32,046 nt of DNA, from positions 1-32,046 of the forward strand of contig JAIRXP010000095.1 of NCBI GenBank assembly GCA_031268215.1, written 5' to 3'. Below the pieces are notes generated by a model. The model saw nothing but the letters and a program-made list of their open reading frames with translations, made no database searches and had not been told where the DNA came from. The DNA comes from Bifidobacteriaceae bacterium (GTDB lineage Bacteria > Actinomycetota > Actinomycetes > Actinomycetales > WQXJ01). The position numbers and the translations under genes were made by a program. This document shows positions 6,829 to 16,770 of the stretch, piece after piece; within the stretch, counting starts at the first letter, position 1; every line of letters starts with the position of its first letter.

Positions 6829-7458
6829 TCAGGCCAGACCAACCTGCTGGACTGCGACCGTGAAGTCACTCAAGTCGAGCTTGCTGTTGATCCGCTGTTG
6901 CCCGCTTAGAGTGTCCGGCAGTTTGGCGATGATCACCACGCTGTAGTTCGTGCCACCGGCCGCACCGTCCAGGGCGGCTGAGTTCAGCTTCACAGGAGTG
7001 CTCGCCGTAAAGGTCGTCAGGTCAATCTGGCTTCCCTGCATCGCAGCGCCCTTATAGACCGCCACTTTGACGTCCCAGTCCGCGTCTGTGACCGCACTGG
7101 CCACCGCCAGGGTCAGGTCGAACTTCATATTGTCGCCCTTGGCATCGATCACTACGGGCACGCTGATCTCCAGTTCGTCACCCGGCACCGCCAGGAACTC
7201 GTCCAGGTCAATCTTCTTCACATTGTCCTTGGACACAGCCTTGTCGGAACCCGTGGCCCTCAGGTCAAACGCCGTGACATCGCCGCCGGTAAGGTCGAGC
7301 GTGCCGTGATTGACGTCTTTCGCCGTACCGGTCGCGGAGTCGCTCCACATGGCGAAGGTCGAGCCCCCCAGGAGGAGCGCGATGCCAGCGGCTCCGGCCA
7401 CCAGGCCCTTCAGCCGCCGAGAGCGCCGTTCGCGCTCAGTTTGCGGGGTAATTGTCAT
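6829..7458 (-). CDS. Alternate signal-mediated exported protein (TasA-like), SipW substrate
   Basis: 209 residues. After a very basic N-terminus (RERRSRRLK, about 9-17) there is a hydrophobic core and the hallmark LLGGSTFAMWSDSA (about 29-42), then HGTLDL near 51-56. This is the SipW-cognate signal sequence seen in TasA/CotN-like fibre proteins. The mature part is Ala/Asp/Val-rich with an alternating pattern typical of beta-sandwich proteins and has no cysteine and no LPXTG motif. The start ATG 7458 has AAAGGA closely upstream. A small GC hairpin precedes the ribosome site. The best guess is a secreted or surface fibre or matrix subunit; the exact function is unknown. Confidence 0.85.
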   Translation of the reverse strand: MTITPQTERERRSRRLKGLVAGAAGIALLLGGSTFAMWSDSATGTAKDVNHGTLDLTGGDVTAFDLRATGSDKAVSKDNVKKIDLDEFLAVPGDELEISVPVVIDAKGDNMKFDLTLAVASAVTDADWDVKVAVYKGAAMQGSQIDLTTFTASTPVKLNSAALDGAAGGTNYSVVIIAKLPDTLSGQQRINSKLDLSDFTVAVQQVGLA

Positions 7459-7477
7459 TCCATTTTCCTTTCGTTGA

Positions 7478-7492
7478 GCCCCTTATTGGGGC
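7478..7492 (-). promoter_or_regulatory. Small hairpin in front of the main exported-protein gene
   Basis: GCCCC-AATAA-GGGGC on the minus strand forms a 5-bp stem with a 5-nt loop in the 87-bp gap between the second and third exported-protein genes, about 19 nt before ATG 7458. It could be an mRNA-processing or stabilising element that sets different protein levels within the operon. Confidence 0.4.
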
Positions 7493-7545
7493 AGTGACTC
7501 CCCTTCACCGGTATTCAACCGACAATAGGTGAAGATTATTCCCGG

Positions 7546-8307
7546 TCAGTTTGGAGGACTGAGGAACACGACCTCGAACTCAAACTTCACAAGTGGTTCC
7601 TCTAAATGGCCGGGAAGACTGAAAGCATGCCACGAGTCCTCGGCCATGACCGGCACGCCATTAGCCGTGGCAGTAGCGGTTGCGGTATTGCTAAGCCGCT
7701 CAGGTGCGAATCTAGTGGCCAAACAAAAGACTTGAGAGTAGGACTTATCATGCCCAAACCGCGTCGGTATGGCTGGATCTGAAGTCATCTCTTGTTCCTG
7801 AGTGCTGCCCACCGCGCCGCTCTGGCCTGGCAGGCTCCCCCACGAGTCTTTTACCTGTTCAGGGGTACACTCCGCGGCCGAGCTGGTCCGGTACAGCACC
7901 AGTTCACGGCCATAAGCCGAGCCCGTCAGACTTGGCACCTGACCCGCGAACTTGAATCCCATTGTGCCGTCCGCGGTTCCTTCGAGCTGATAGGCCTTGG
8001 CCCAGAAGACCTCACCATTCCCCTTCGCCGTGAGGTCTTTTCGCGATTGGTAAGCGATAGCCTCCGCTTCAGTCGGGCCGAACTCCAAGGATAGAACCAG
8101 GTCCCCTTTCACGGTCCGGTCAATTTCCAGGGGCTGGTCATTCCAATCGACGACTGACAGTTTAACGTCAGCCGGCTTACTATGGATACCAGTCGCGCCA
8201 ACGGAATACGAAGAGTACCATTTCGCCAACGCTGCTCCGCCGAATGAGAAGGCGCCAAAGACCAGGGCACAAGCCGCGGCCACCGCCGCCAGCCAAAGTT
8301 TCCTCAT
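7546..8307 (-). CDS. Exported protein with SipW-type signal, second of three
   Basis: 253 residues. The N-terminus MRKLWLAAVAAACALVFGAF begins a signal sequence ending in ALAKWYSSYSVG (about 26-38), where the aromatic W-Y-S pattern replaces the W-S/T-D of classical SipW substrates. The mature part is about 215 residues, mostly predicted beta, with two cysteines (in AAECTPE and VFCLATRF) that may form a disulfide. There is no wall-anchor motif. The start overlaps the stop of the upstream gene by 4 bp (ATGA at 8304-8307), so the two are coupled. Assignment as a SipW client rests on position and the signal pattern; homology of the mature domain is not recognised. Confidence 0.75.
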   Translation of the reverse strand: MRKLWLAAVAAACALVFGAFSFGGAALAKWYSSYSVGATGIHSKPADVKLSVVDWNDQPLEIDRTVKGDLVLSLEFGPTEAEAIAYQSRKDLTAKGNGEVFWAKAYQLEGTADGTMGFKFAGQVPSLTGSAYGRELVLYRTSSAAECTPEQVKDSWGSLPGQSGAVGSTQEQEMTSDPAIPTRFGHDKSYSQVFCLATRFAPERLSNTATATATANGVPVMAEDSWHAFSLPGHLEEPLVKFEFEVVFLSPPN

Positions 8308-8906
8308 GTCTGGTCCACCTTCAACGTGTGACCGCCATATTCGACATCTGAGCTGCCATAGGGGTCGCAGGCCGGCATCTGGTACTTCAGGATGACCCTC
8401 AACGTGTCCGTACCCACCGGCACATCCACCTGAGAGCTGGCATTCAGGGAGGCCTCGCTGACCAGAGCCGCACCCTTCCCGTCCTCCACCGTCACCCGGC
8501 CGCCCGCGACGGCGACGGGAGTCACCGTCAGACGAACAGTTAGGTTGTCACCCTTCCAAACCAGCGGATAGGTGTAAACGACCTCCAGCTCCGTTCCTGA
8601 ACCGCAAGGAGTACTCAGGTTCGCCAACGCGCCCAAGGCGAGCCCGGCGTCATCGGCCGTGCTGGCCGCCAACACCTTCTGTCCCTGGTCCGCGGTCAGC
8701 TCCCAGGTCTCGGTTGGTTCCTCCACCGTGAGGGCGCCGTGGACAACTGGTCCGGCCCCAAACGTGGCGCTGGACGCCCAGTTAGCGTAACCCCAGCCCG
8801 TTCCCATCAGAGCGCAGACCGCAAACAGCACAGTCAAGCCCACGGCCCACAATCTGTGCTTGCGCTCCGGAACCCGCCCGGTCGGGAGGGAGAATCTGGT
8901 GGTCAC
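8304..8906 (-). CDS. Exported protein with SipW-type signal, first of three
   Basis: About 200 residues from GTG 8906; a TTG at 8918 would add four residues and neither has a clear ribosome site. A basic stretch (ERKHR) is followed by a hydrophobic helix and GYANWASSATFGAG, then HGALTVEE, which matches the W-x-S-A-T ... G-x-L-x-V/L layout of SipW-cognate signals. The mature domain is about 150 residues with two cysteines (STPCGSG, MPACDPYG) and no anchor. It is the first gene of a four-gene minus-strand operon ending in the SipW-type peptidase. A minor or initiating fibre subunit is one possibility, by analogy with TapA/TasA systems; this is inference. Confidence 0.7.
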   Translation of the reverse strand: MTTRFSLPTGRVPERKHRLWAVGLTVLFAVCALMGTGWGYANWASSATFGAGPVVHGALTVEEPTETWELTADQGQKVLAASTADDAGLALGALANLSTPCGSGTELEVVYTYPLVWKGDNLTVRLTVTPVAVAGGRVTVEDGKGAALVSEASLNASSQVDVPVGTDTLRVILKYQMPACDPYGSSDVEYGGHTLKVDQT

Positions 8907-8969
8907 GCCAATGTCCAACGCACCGCGCGTCCGGCCTATTCCCGGCAGCCCACAATTCGGCTTGGATTT

Positions 8970-8975
8970 AACATA
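8970..8975 (-). promoter_or_regulatory. Candidate -10 box of the SipW operon
   Basis: TATGTT (TANNNT type) on the minus strand, 52-57 bp before the possible TTG start and inside an AT-rich patch (TTATGTTAAAT). No good -35 hexamer is seen. Confidence 0.3.
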
Positions 8976-9015
8976 AGCGCAGGTGAGAACGGTGCGGCCG
9001 CATCCGTCACCACTC

Positions 9016-9029
9016 CGGCGGCATCGCCG
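9016..9029. terminator. Short hairpin CGGCG-GCAT-CGCCG
   Basis: Perfect 5-bp GC stem with a 4-nt loop, between the DAHP synthase stop and the SipW operon. It may reinforce the hairpin at 9057-9074. There is no T-run. Confidence 0.35.
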
Positions 9030-9056
9030 CTAGCTGATCCGCAAGGCCGGCGAGGG

Positions 9057-9074
9057 GGGCTAAACCATCAGCCC
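9057..9074 (-). terminator. Hairpin just after the DAHP synthase gene
   Basis: GGGCT/AGCCC stem with an 8-nt loop starting 5 nt past the stop codon at 9080. It is a candidate terminator separating the plsC-pfp-aroG unit from the SipW operon. It lacks a U-tract. Confidence 0.4.
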
Positions 9075-9079
9075 GCTAT

Positions 9080-10483
9080 TCACTGACCCAAGAGTTCCGC
9101 CACTTGGAACGCCATTTCAAGAGCCTGCTGATGATTCAGACGCGGATCGACCAGCGTCTCATAGCGCCTGCTCAGAGCCTCGTCATCAATGTCTTCGGAA
9201 CCGCCCATGACCTCGGTGACATCATCGCCAGTCAGCTCGACGTGCAGTCCGCCGGGTACTTCTCCCTCATAACGGAGAACCTCAAAGAAGCCTTTGACTT
9301 CGTTGATTATGGTGTCGAAGCGCCGAGTCTTGACCCCGCTGGGCGTGGTGAAGGTGTTCCCGTGCATCGGGTCGCAGACCCAAAGCACTGGCTGGTTGGC
9401 TGCCCGCACCGCCCGGACCAGGCCCGGCAGAAGCACCCGCACAGCATCCGCTCCCATCCGGGTGATTAGCGTCAACCGGCCCGGTTCATGAAGGGGATTG
9501 AGCTTCTCGATCAGCCGCATAACATCAGTGACATGGGCCTTCGGGCCAACTTTGACGCCCAGGGGATTGCGGACATTGCTCAACAGTTCGGCATGGGCGC
9601 CCTCTGGCTTGCTGCTCCGGTCCCCAATCCACAAGAAGTGGGCCGAACAGTCGTAGGCGACCGCGCCTCCGGACCGCGAATCGGACCGCGTCAAGGCTCG
9701 CTCATAGTCCAGCAACAGGGCCTCATGCGAGGAGAAGAACTCGACCCTTTTTAGGGCATCGAAGTCCGCGCCACAAGCCTCCATGAACTTGATCGCCTTG
9801 TCTATCTGTGTCGCGACCGCGTTATAGCGCGAGTAAGCCGGATTCTCCCGAAATCCCTGGTTCCACTCGTGTACGTGCCGCAGGTCAGCGAACCCGCCCA
9901 TCGTGAAAGCCCGGATCAAGTTCAGTGTGGAAGACGAATGGTCATACGCTTCGACCATCCGCCAGGGGTTGTTGCGCCGCGCCTTTTCCGTGAACTCGAA
10001 CTCGTTGACAGCGTCTCCTCGATAGACCGGCAGAGTGACGCCATCGCGGGTTTCCGTTGACGCACTGCGGGGCTTGGCATACTGCCCGGCCATCCGGCCT
10101 ATCTTCACCACCGGCAGTGACGCCCCATAAGTCAGCACTACCGCCATTTGGAGCACTGTCTGGATCTTGCTCCTTATCCGGTCAGCTTTCGCGTCCGCGA
10201 AGATCTCAGCGCAATCGCCCCCCTGGAGCACGAACGCCTTGCCCGCCTGCGCCTGCGCCAGACGCCTGGTCAGCACATCCGCCTCACCGGCGAACACCAG
10301 CGGCGGCTTGCTTTCCAGTTTCCGCACCGCAGCGTGGAGTTCGGCCGGATCTGGCCAATCTGGCTGCTGGGCCGCGGGAAAGTCCCGGTACGCATCCAAT
10401 CTGTTCAAACCTGACGGGCGCGGCGCCGGGGTCACCGGCTTGTTTGAGTGCGCGTCGGGCTCCGCGCTGGTCTTCTGTTTCAT
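9080..10483 (-). CDS. aroG: 3-deoxy-7-phosphoheptulonate synthase, class II
   Basis: 467 residues, the usual length for the class II (plant/mycobacterial type) enzyme. It condenses phosphoenolpyruvate and erythrose 4-phosphate to DAHP, the committed step of the shikimate pathway. Visible signatures are VLQGGDCAE (residues 85-93, with the metal-ligand Cys91), KIGRMAGQYAKPRS (127-140), the FFSSHEALLLDYE region, DPMHGNT and GGLHVELTG. The first 25 residues are a variable, probably disordered extension. The start ATG 10483 has no clear ribosome site; TAGGCT lies 10 nt upstream, so a very short leader is possible. It follows the phosphofructokinase gene by 37 bp and probably belongs to the same transcription unit. 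Confidence 0.95.
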   Translation of the reverse strand: MKQKTSAEPDAHSNKPVTPAPRPSGLNRLDAYRDFPAAQQPDWPDPAELHAAVRKLESKPPLVFAGEADVLTRRLAQAQAGKAFVLQGGDCAEIFADAKADRIRSKIQTVLQMAVVLTYGASLPVVKIGRMAGQYAKPRSASTETRDGVTLPVYRGDAVNEFEFTEKARRNNPWRMVEAYDHSSSTLNLIRAFTMGGFADLRHVHEWNQGFRENPAYSRYNAVATQIDKAIKFMEACGADFDALKRVEFFSSHEALLLDYERALTRSDSRSGGAVAYDCSAHFLWIGDRSSKPEGAHAELLSNVRNPLGVKVGPKAHVTDVMRLIEKLNPLHEPGRLTLITRMGADAVRVLLPGLVRAVRAANQPVLWVCDPMHGNTFTTPSGVKTRRFDTIINEVKGFFEVLRYEGEVPGGLHVELTGDDVTEVMGGSEDIDDEALSRRYETLVDPRLNHQQALEMAFQVAELLGQ

Positions 10484-10520
10484 AACGCTGGTAAGCCTAC
10501 TACCGGGCTAGGGACCGGCA

Positions 10521-11723
10521 CTAATGTGGTTGGCCAATCCCGTCCAACAGATCCTGGAACCAAGGCTTGTTCACGTCGAATGGCTTGCCGCCCTTGATGC
10601 GAGCGAACTCAATGGCTCGCAGAACGCCGCCGTTCTCCTCATCGTGGCCAATCACTCCAGAAACACCCTCGACCGCACAGTCAACCGCCAAGTCAGTCAT
10701 TGAGCGGATCAACAGCAGATCACGCTGATTGGCCCTGGCGGAACGCGAAAAATAGCCTGACTTCTGGACCATTGTCTTCAGAGCGCCCATACGTTCAGCG
10801 AACTCACGGGCGTACCAGGTGCCGGGATTGATGGTGTCCAGTTTGACGTGTCCAAACGGGTCACGCGGAACGTCCTGACCCGAAACCTCCATCTCATGGA
10901 CAATCGTCTCCACACCGGCACCCTCTGACAAGAAAATGTTGACGTTGCCTATCCGGTCCATGATCCCGCGCAGACGCTTCGATTCGCTGTCCAGGTCAAA
11001 GTCGATCTCTGGAACGTAGACGCCGTGGATGTCCCAACGTTCCTTGGTCAACCCCAGGGCCGGATTCCATTCTTGTTCGCCCAGCCAGCGGCGGTACTCC
11101 GTGGCGGAGGCCGCGGTCAGCCAGCCGCAATTGCGGCCCATGACCTCATGCACAATGAGCATCCGCGGATTGGAGCGATGCTCGCCAATGATGTTCTGGG
11201 CGTACAGAGAAGTCTGTTCCGCGGCGGTCCAAGCACCCAGGGATTGCTTGATGGGCACCACGTCGTTATCGATCGTCTTGGGTAGGCCCACCACAGTCAG
11301 GCCGTAGCCATGTTCACCCAGGTAGCCGGCCAAGTCAGCGGCCGTAGTGTTGGTGTCATCTCCACCAATGGTGTGGAGCACGTCAACGCCGTCCTCACGC
11401 AGGCGCTCGGCCGCAACCGCCAGCGGGTCTTGGCCGGCCTGAACCAGGCCACGGCGGACCAGATCCGCCGCATTGGTCAGCTTGACCCGCGAATTGCCAA
11501 TCGGGCTGCCGCCGAAGCGCTGCAGAATCCCGGCCTTGGCGCGGGCTTCTTCATTGACCAAGTAGCTGTCCCCAGTCAGCAGCCCGTAGTAGCCGTACTG
11601 GTAGATCAGGATCTCCGTGCCCGGAGTCAGCTCGCTGTAGCGCTCAATCAGCCCTCCAACGGCCGCGGACAGGCAAGGAGCGAAACCGCCAGCGCTCAGA
11701 ATGGCGACACGGTTGACAGACAT
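10521..11723 (-). CDS. pfp: 6-phosphofructokinase, pyrophosphate-dependent type
   Basis: 400 residues. It interconverts fructose 6-phosphate and fructose 1,6-bisphosphate. Residues that decide phosphoryl donor are those of PPi enzymes: GGDDT at 120-124 (ATP enzymes have GGDGS) and Lys149 in PKTIDND (ATP enzymes have Gly). Other conserved blocks are AGGFAPCLSA (11-20), the GNCGW-like GRNCGW and EGAG motifs. The reaction would therefore be reversible and spare ATP, as reported for several actinobacteria. The start ATG 11723 has a clear GTAGGAGA ribosome site. It lies 25 bp after plsC and 37 bp before the DAHP synthase gene. Donor specificity is inferred from these residues, not measured. Confidence 0.92.
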   Translation of the reverse strand: MSVNRVAILSAGGFAPCLSAAVGGLIERYSELTPGTEILIYQYGYYGLLTGDSYLVNEEARAKAGILQRFGGSPIGNSRVKLTNAADLVRRGLVQAGQDPLAVAAERLREDGVDVLHTIGGDDTNTTAADLAGYLGEHGYGLTVVGLPKTIDNDVVPIKQSLGAWTAAEQTSLYAQNIIGEHRSNPRMLIVHEVMGRNCGWLTAASATEYRRWLGEQEWNPALGLTKERWDIHGVYVPEIDFDLDSESKRLRGIMDRIGNVNIFLSEGAGVETIVHEMEVSGQDVPRDPFGHVKLDTINPGTWYAREFAERMGALKTMVQKSGYFSRSARANQRDLLLIRSMTDLAVDCAVEGVSGVIGHDEENGGVLRAIEFARIKGGKPFDVNKPWFQDLLDGIGQPH

Positions 11724-11748
11724 TAGTTCTCCTACGAAATTGTGGCGT

Positions 11749-12546
11749 TCACTGCTGTTCCGGCCCGTCGGGGAGCGTACCCTCCGGCGCGGCCGGTGGC
11801 TCCAGGTCTTCCGGCCGGAGCCTGCCGCCAGGAGCGGCGTTCGGGGTTTCTGAATCTGGCGCCGGTGCGCCGGACGCGAGGCGTGCCCTCATGGTGGCCG
11901 CGTATACGTCCACGTACTCTTGCCCAGATAGCTTCATGATTTCAAACATGACCTGATCGGTGATTTCCCGCAACACGAACCGGTCCGAGGCCATGCCTTG
12001 ATACTTCGACAAGTCGATTGGCTTGCCCACCACCACGCCAACCCGGATCCGTTTGGGCAGCCGCTTGCCGACCGGCTGGGCCAGGTTGGTGCCAATCATG
12101 GCAATCGGCACGACCGGCGCCCCGGTCTCCAGCGCCAGCCGCGCCACCCCGGTCTTGCCCCGGTAGAGGCGCCCGTCAGGCGAGCGCGTCCCTTCTGGGT
12201 AGATGCCAAACAGGTGGCGTTTCTCCAGGACTCTACGGCCTTGTTCCAGGGCAGAGACGGCGGCCTGCCCGCCGGCCCGGTCCACTGGGATCATGCCAAC
12301 ACCCCTCATAAAGCCGGCCGTCAAACGGCCTTTCAGGCCACGCCCGTTGAAATAGTCAGACTTCGCCAAGTAGAACACCCGGCGGGGAATTTCCACCGGA
12401 ACGAACACCGAATCAAACACTGCCAGGTGATTTGACGCCAGGATGGCCCCGCCCTTGGTGGGGATGTTCTCAGCTCCCTTGATCCACGGCTGATAGATCA
12501 GCCGCACCAGCGGTCCAAGCACCACTTTAGTGAGCCAGTAGAACAC
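11749..12546 (-). CDS. plsC: 1-acyl-sn-glycerol-3-phosphate acyltransferase (PlsC family)
   Basis: 265 residues from GTG 12546. Membrane-associated acyltransferase of phospholipid synthesis, converting lysophosphatidate to phosphatidate. The catalytic NHxxxxD motif is at residues 39-45 (SNHLAVFD) and the substrate-binding YPEGTRS at 116-122; GMIPVDR and APVVPIAMIG are the other conserved blocks. A hydrophobic N-terminal helix (2-18) anchors it. The last 40 residues are Pro/Ala-rich and probably disordered. The frame is open 41 codons further upstream, but GAAGGGAC sits in ribosome-site position before GTG 12546 and homology begins there. A TAGAGT box at 12586-12581 is a possible -10. It is the first gene of the plsC-pfp-aroG unit. 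Confidence 0.9.
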   Translation of the reverse strand: MFYWLTKVVLGPLVRLIYQPWIKGAENIPTKGGAILASNHLAVFDSVFVPVEIPRRVFYLAKSDYFNGRGLKGRLTAGFMRGVGMIPVDRAGGQAAVSALEQGRRVLEKRHLFGIYPEGTRSPDGRLYRGKTGVARLALETGAPVVPIAMIGTNLAQPVGKRLPKRIRVGVVVGKPIDLSKYQGMASDRFVLREITDQVMFEIMKLSGQEYVDVYAATMRARLASGAPAPDSETPNAAPGGRLRPEDLEPPAAPEGTLPDGPEQQ

Positions 12547-12687
12547 GGCCGTCCCTTCTTGTCTAACAGTTTGCCCCCTCACTCTATTAGAGCCCGCGAC
12601 CCAACCCCGCCCATGGCGCGCCCGGGCCCGTCTCATCAGGGCTTCACAATGGGCCCACCGTCGCCGCATGGGCCTGGTTCGCCCGAG

Positions 12688-12700
12688 TAGAGTTCAGGGC
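12688..12700 (+). promoter_or_regulatory. Leaderless -10 box of the 12701 gene
   Basis: TAGAGT (12688-12693) is followed by 7 nt and then GTG 12701, the classic leaderless spacing. It decides the start codon, because no ribosome-binding site is present. The -35 region is not recognisable. Confidence 0.5.
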
Positions 12701-13318
12701 GTGAGCGGCGAGGGACGGGAACTTGGTGAACCAGGCGACTCAACGCCGGACTTCGATGCTCGCTGGCGGGAACTGGCCGCGGAGCTGGGGCAGTCATTAC
12801 CGCCGGACCTCCAGGAATGGGCCGGCAGCCAAGATCCCGCTTCCCCACCGCAAGCCAGCGTTTCCGGCCACGTTGTCTGGGCTGGTGGCCTAGACGGTGA
12901 GGGCGGCACGGACCGTGCCACCGGTGCCGGTACCAGCGACAGCCCCAGTAATGACCCCAGTGAGGGCGCTGACGATGCCGCCGGTGACCGTACCAGCGAC
13001 GGTCTCAGTCAGCACCCTGGCACCGGCCCTGCAGCCGTTTATGGTCCCCGCGACTGGAGTCCTCCACCGGACGCGGAGCACTTCGAGCCGCCGGATCCTC
13101 CACCTGTCCTGGCCGGCGACCCTTTGGTAGTGATGGGTTGGCTGGGTCTACTTGGCGGATTGGCCGTCATCTTCGTCTGGGCGGTTCTTGGCTCCGCGAT
13201 CCCAGCCTGGCTATCCCGGGCCGGACTGGTCGCCATCGTGGCCGGCGCCGCGGTGCTGGTCTGGAAGATGCCACATCATCGCAGCCTCGATGACTCGGAC
13301 GACGGCGCCCAGCCCTGA
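12701..13318 (+). CDS. Actinobacterial membrane protein of unknown function
   Basis: 205 residues from GTG 12701. An acidic, low-complexity N-terminal half (to about residue 120) includes a Gly/Ala/Thr/Ser/Asp stretch built from short imperfect repeats (DRATGAGTSD, DRTSDGLSQ). It is followed by EHFEPPDPPPVLAGDP and two transmembrane helices (about 136-158 and 163-185), ending in a charged tail. The PPDPPP-plus-two-helix arrangement occurs in unnamed actinobacterial proteins, from memory. The N-terminal half should be cytoplasmic if the hairpin topology holds. It is divergent from plsC and convergent with leuA. No function can be assigned. An upstream ATG at 12668 is rejected because it lies before the probable transcription start. 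Confidence 0.7.
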   Translation: MSGEGRELGEPGDSTPDFDARWRELAAELGQSLPPDLQEWAGSQDPASPPQASVSGHVVWAGGLDGEGGTDRATGAGTSDSPSNDPSEGADDAAGDRTSDGLSQHPGTGPAAVYGPRDWSPPPDAEHFEPPDPPPVLAGDPLVVMGWLGLLGGLAVIFVWAVLGSAIPAWLSRAGLVAIVAGAAVLVWKMPHHRSLDDSDDGAQP

Positions 13319-13333
13319 CCGGCCCAGAGCCGG
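13319..13333. terminator. Short GC hairpin between convergent genes
   Basis: CCGGC-CCAGA-GCCGG starts at the base after the stop of the membrane-protein gene; the leuA stop is 45 bp away on the other strand. It is a weak candidate terminator without a T-run. Confidence 0.35.
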
Positions 13334-13377
13334 CCAGCGCCGCCACCGCTAGGCCCAGCGCAGCCCAACCCTGACCG

Positions 13378-15279
<1,902 letters not shown>

Positions 15280-15448
15280 CTACGGGATCGGTCAACCACC
15301 TGAGTTCCTGCCCCAAGATGGTTGGACGATCCCGCCGGGCCGGTTAGCCCACTAGAGGTACCTTGAACCCGTGCGGTTGAGTGGAGCTTCGCCCACCTGG
15401 GGTCCCCGCAAGAGATCCGACCGTAGGGAAGAGATTCTGTGGGGCGCT

Positions 15449-16684
15449 CTAGAGGGTCAGGTCGAGGCCCGGACCGGCCAGGTGGGCCATGGGGTTGGCC
15501 GGGTCGGTCAAGTCAAGCGAAGCGGTCACCGCCTGGCCGCTTCCCGCCGTGCGGTAGACGAACCGGGTGTTGGTCAGCTCCAGCCTTTCGGTGGTGGCGC
15601 GGTCCAGCCACGGATTGGCTCGCCGCCAAGTGATCAGCCGGCGGTGGAGGTTATGCAGCCACCAGCCCCAAGGGGCCAGGCCGGCTGGTCCGGCGGGGTA
15701 GGGCGGCCGCACGGAGTCATCCCCGCCCAGCCGTGCTTCCTTCTTGCCGGTGAATCCCTGCTCGTCACCGTAATAGATGTGTGGTGTGCCGCCCAGGCTC
15801 ATCAAGATAGCTAGTGCCGCTCCCGCTCCTCGCTGGCCTATCCGGCTGGCAATCCTGGAAACGTCATGGTTGCCAATGAACGTGACCGGCGAATACGTCG
15901 CCAGCAGGTCGTTGTGGCGTTCAACGCACCAGTCAAGCTCAAAGAAGTTGCGGTCCTTGATTGATGACCAGATCGCCTTCCACAGTTCGTACTGCGTGAC
16001 TGAATCCATGGCCGAGCGAGCCACGAAGCTAGCTCCGTCACCATGCAACAGTTCGCCAAAGAAGTATGCCTCCGGAAAGCGTTTGCGCAGTCCCGGCAGG
16101 ATGGCCGCCCAAAATTCGGGCCCGGTGGCGTAAGCGGCGTCTAGGCGCCAGCCGTCAACCCCCTGTTGCATCCAGTGCGCCATCACGCCTTGGACAAGGC
16201 CCATTACGGCTTGGTCCTCATGGTTGAGCCCCACCAACGATCCGTGACCCTCAAAGACCCGCGCCCGCTTTCCATCCCAGCGGAAGAAGCGCCGAGCAGT
16301 GGCCTGCTCTGGGCCCGGGGTCACGGCCGCCACGTGAAGCCGATGCCGGTCCCCCAGATGGTTGAATACCCCATCCAGGTAGACCCTCAGTCCGCGGGCA
16401 TGAGCTTGGTCCAAGAAAGACTGAAACTCACTCTCATCGCCCAGGCGCCGGTCAATCCGGTAATGGTCCAGGGTGTCGTAACCATGGCTTTGGGATTCGA
16501 AGACCGGTCCCAGCGACAGAGCCTCGAATCCGAGCGCGGCCGCGTAATCCAGCCAGCCCGCCAGGTGGGCGAACGGCCTGGCCCCGCCGGGCGGACCGGC
16601 CTGGGGTGGAGCACCCGAGTTGGCGGTACCAGGCCGAATGGGCAGGCCGGCGAAACCAAGCGGGTAAATGTGCCAGGCGATCAT
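15449..16684 (-). CDS. GH13 family glycosidase (alpha-amylase superfamily)
   Basis: 411 residues from ATG 16684, which has AAAGGAG upstream; the frame is open 116 codons further but that part is non-homologous. No signal peptide, so probably cytoplasmic. The four GH13 regions are visible: DGVFNHLG (104-111), GWRLDAA with nucleophile Asp182, FFGELLHG with acid/base Glu211, and FIGNHDVSRI with Asp274. Length is short for the family, and the C-terminal beta domain is brief. It probably acts on alpha-glucans or maltodextrins; the N-terminal MIAWHIYPLGFAG resembles cyclomaltodextrinase- and trehalose-type members, but the substrate is not determinable. It is the last gene of the suf-led minus-strand run, 86 bp after its neighbour. 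Confidence 0.88.
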   Translation of the reverse strand: MIAWHIYPLGFAGLPIRPGTANSGAPPQAGPPGGARPFAHLAGWLDYAAALGFEALSLGPVFESQSHGYDTLDHYRIDRRLGDESEFQSFLDQAHARGLRVYLDGVFNHLGDRHRLHVAAVTPGPEQATARRFFRWDGKRARVFEGHGSLVGLNHEDQAVMGLVQGVMAHWMQQGVDGWRLDAAYATGPEFWAAILPGLRKRFPEAYFFGELLHGDGASFVARSAMDSVTQYELWKAIWSSIKDRNFFELDWCVERHNDLLATYSPVTFIGNHDVSRIASRIGQRGAGAALAILMSLGGTPHIYYGDEQGFTGKKEARLGGDDSVRPPYPAGPAGLAPWGWWLHNLHRRLITWRRANPWLDRATTERLELTNTRFVYRTAGSGQAVTASLDLTDPANPMAHLAGPGLDLTL

Positions 16685-16711
16685 TGTTTCTTGGGGCTCC
16701 TTTGAAAGGCC

Positions 16712-16746
16712 GGTCTTTGAGGTTAGCCCAGTCGGCGCCAAAGACC
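16712..16746. repeat. 8-bp inverted repeat before the GH13 gene
   Basis: GGTCTTTG (16712-16719) and CAAAGACC (16739-16746) are exact reverse complements with a 19-nt loop that itself contains GGCGCC. It lies in the only sizeable gap (86 bp) at the end of the suf run. It could be a partial terminator or an RNA-processing site that separates the GH13 gene from the suf genes. Confidence 0.5.
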
Positions 16747-16770
16747 ACGCATCGCGCCGGTCCCCGCGTG

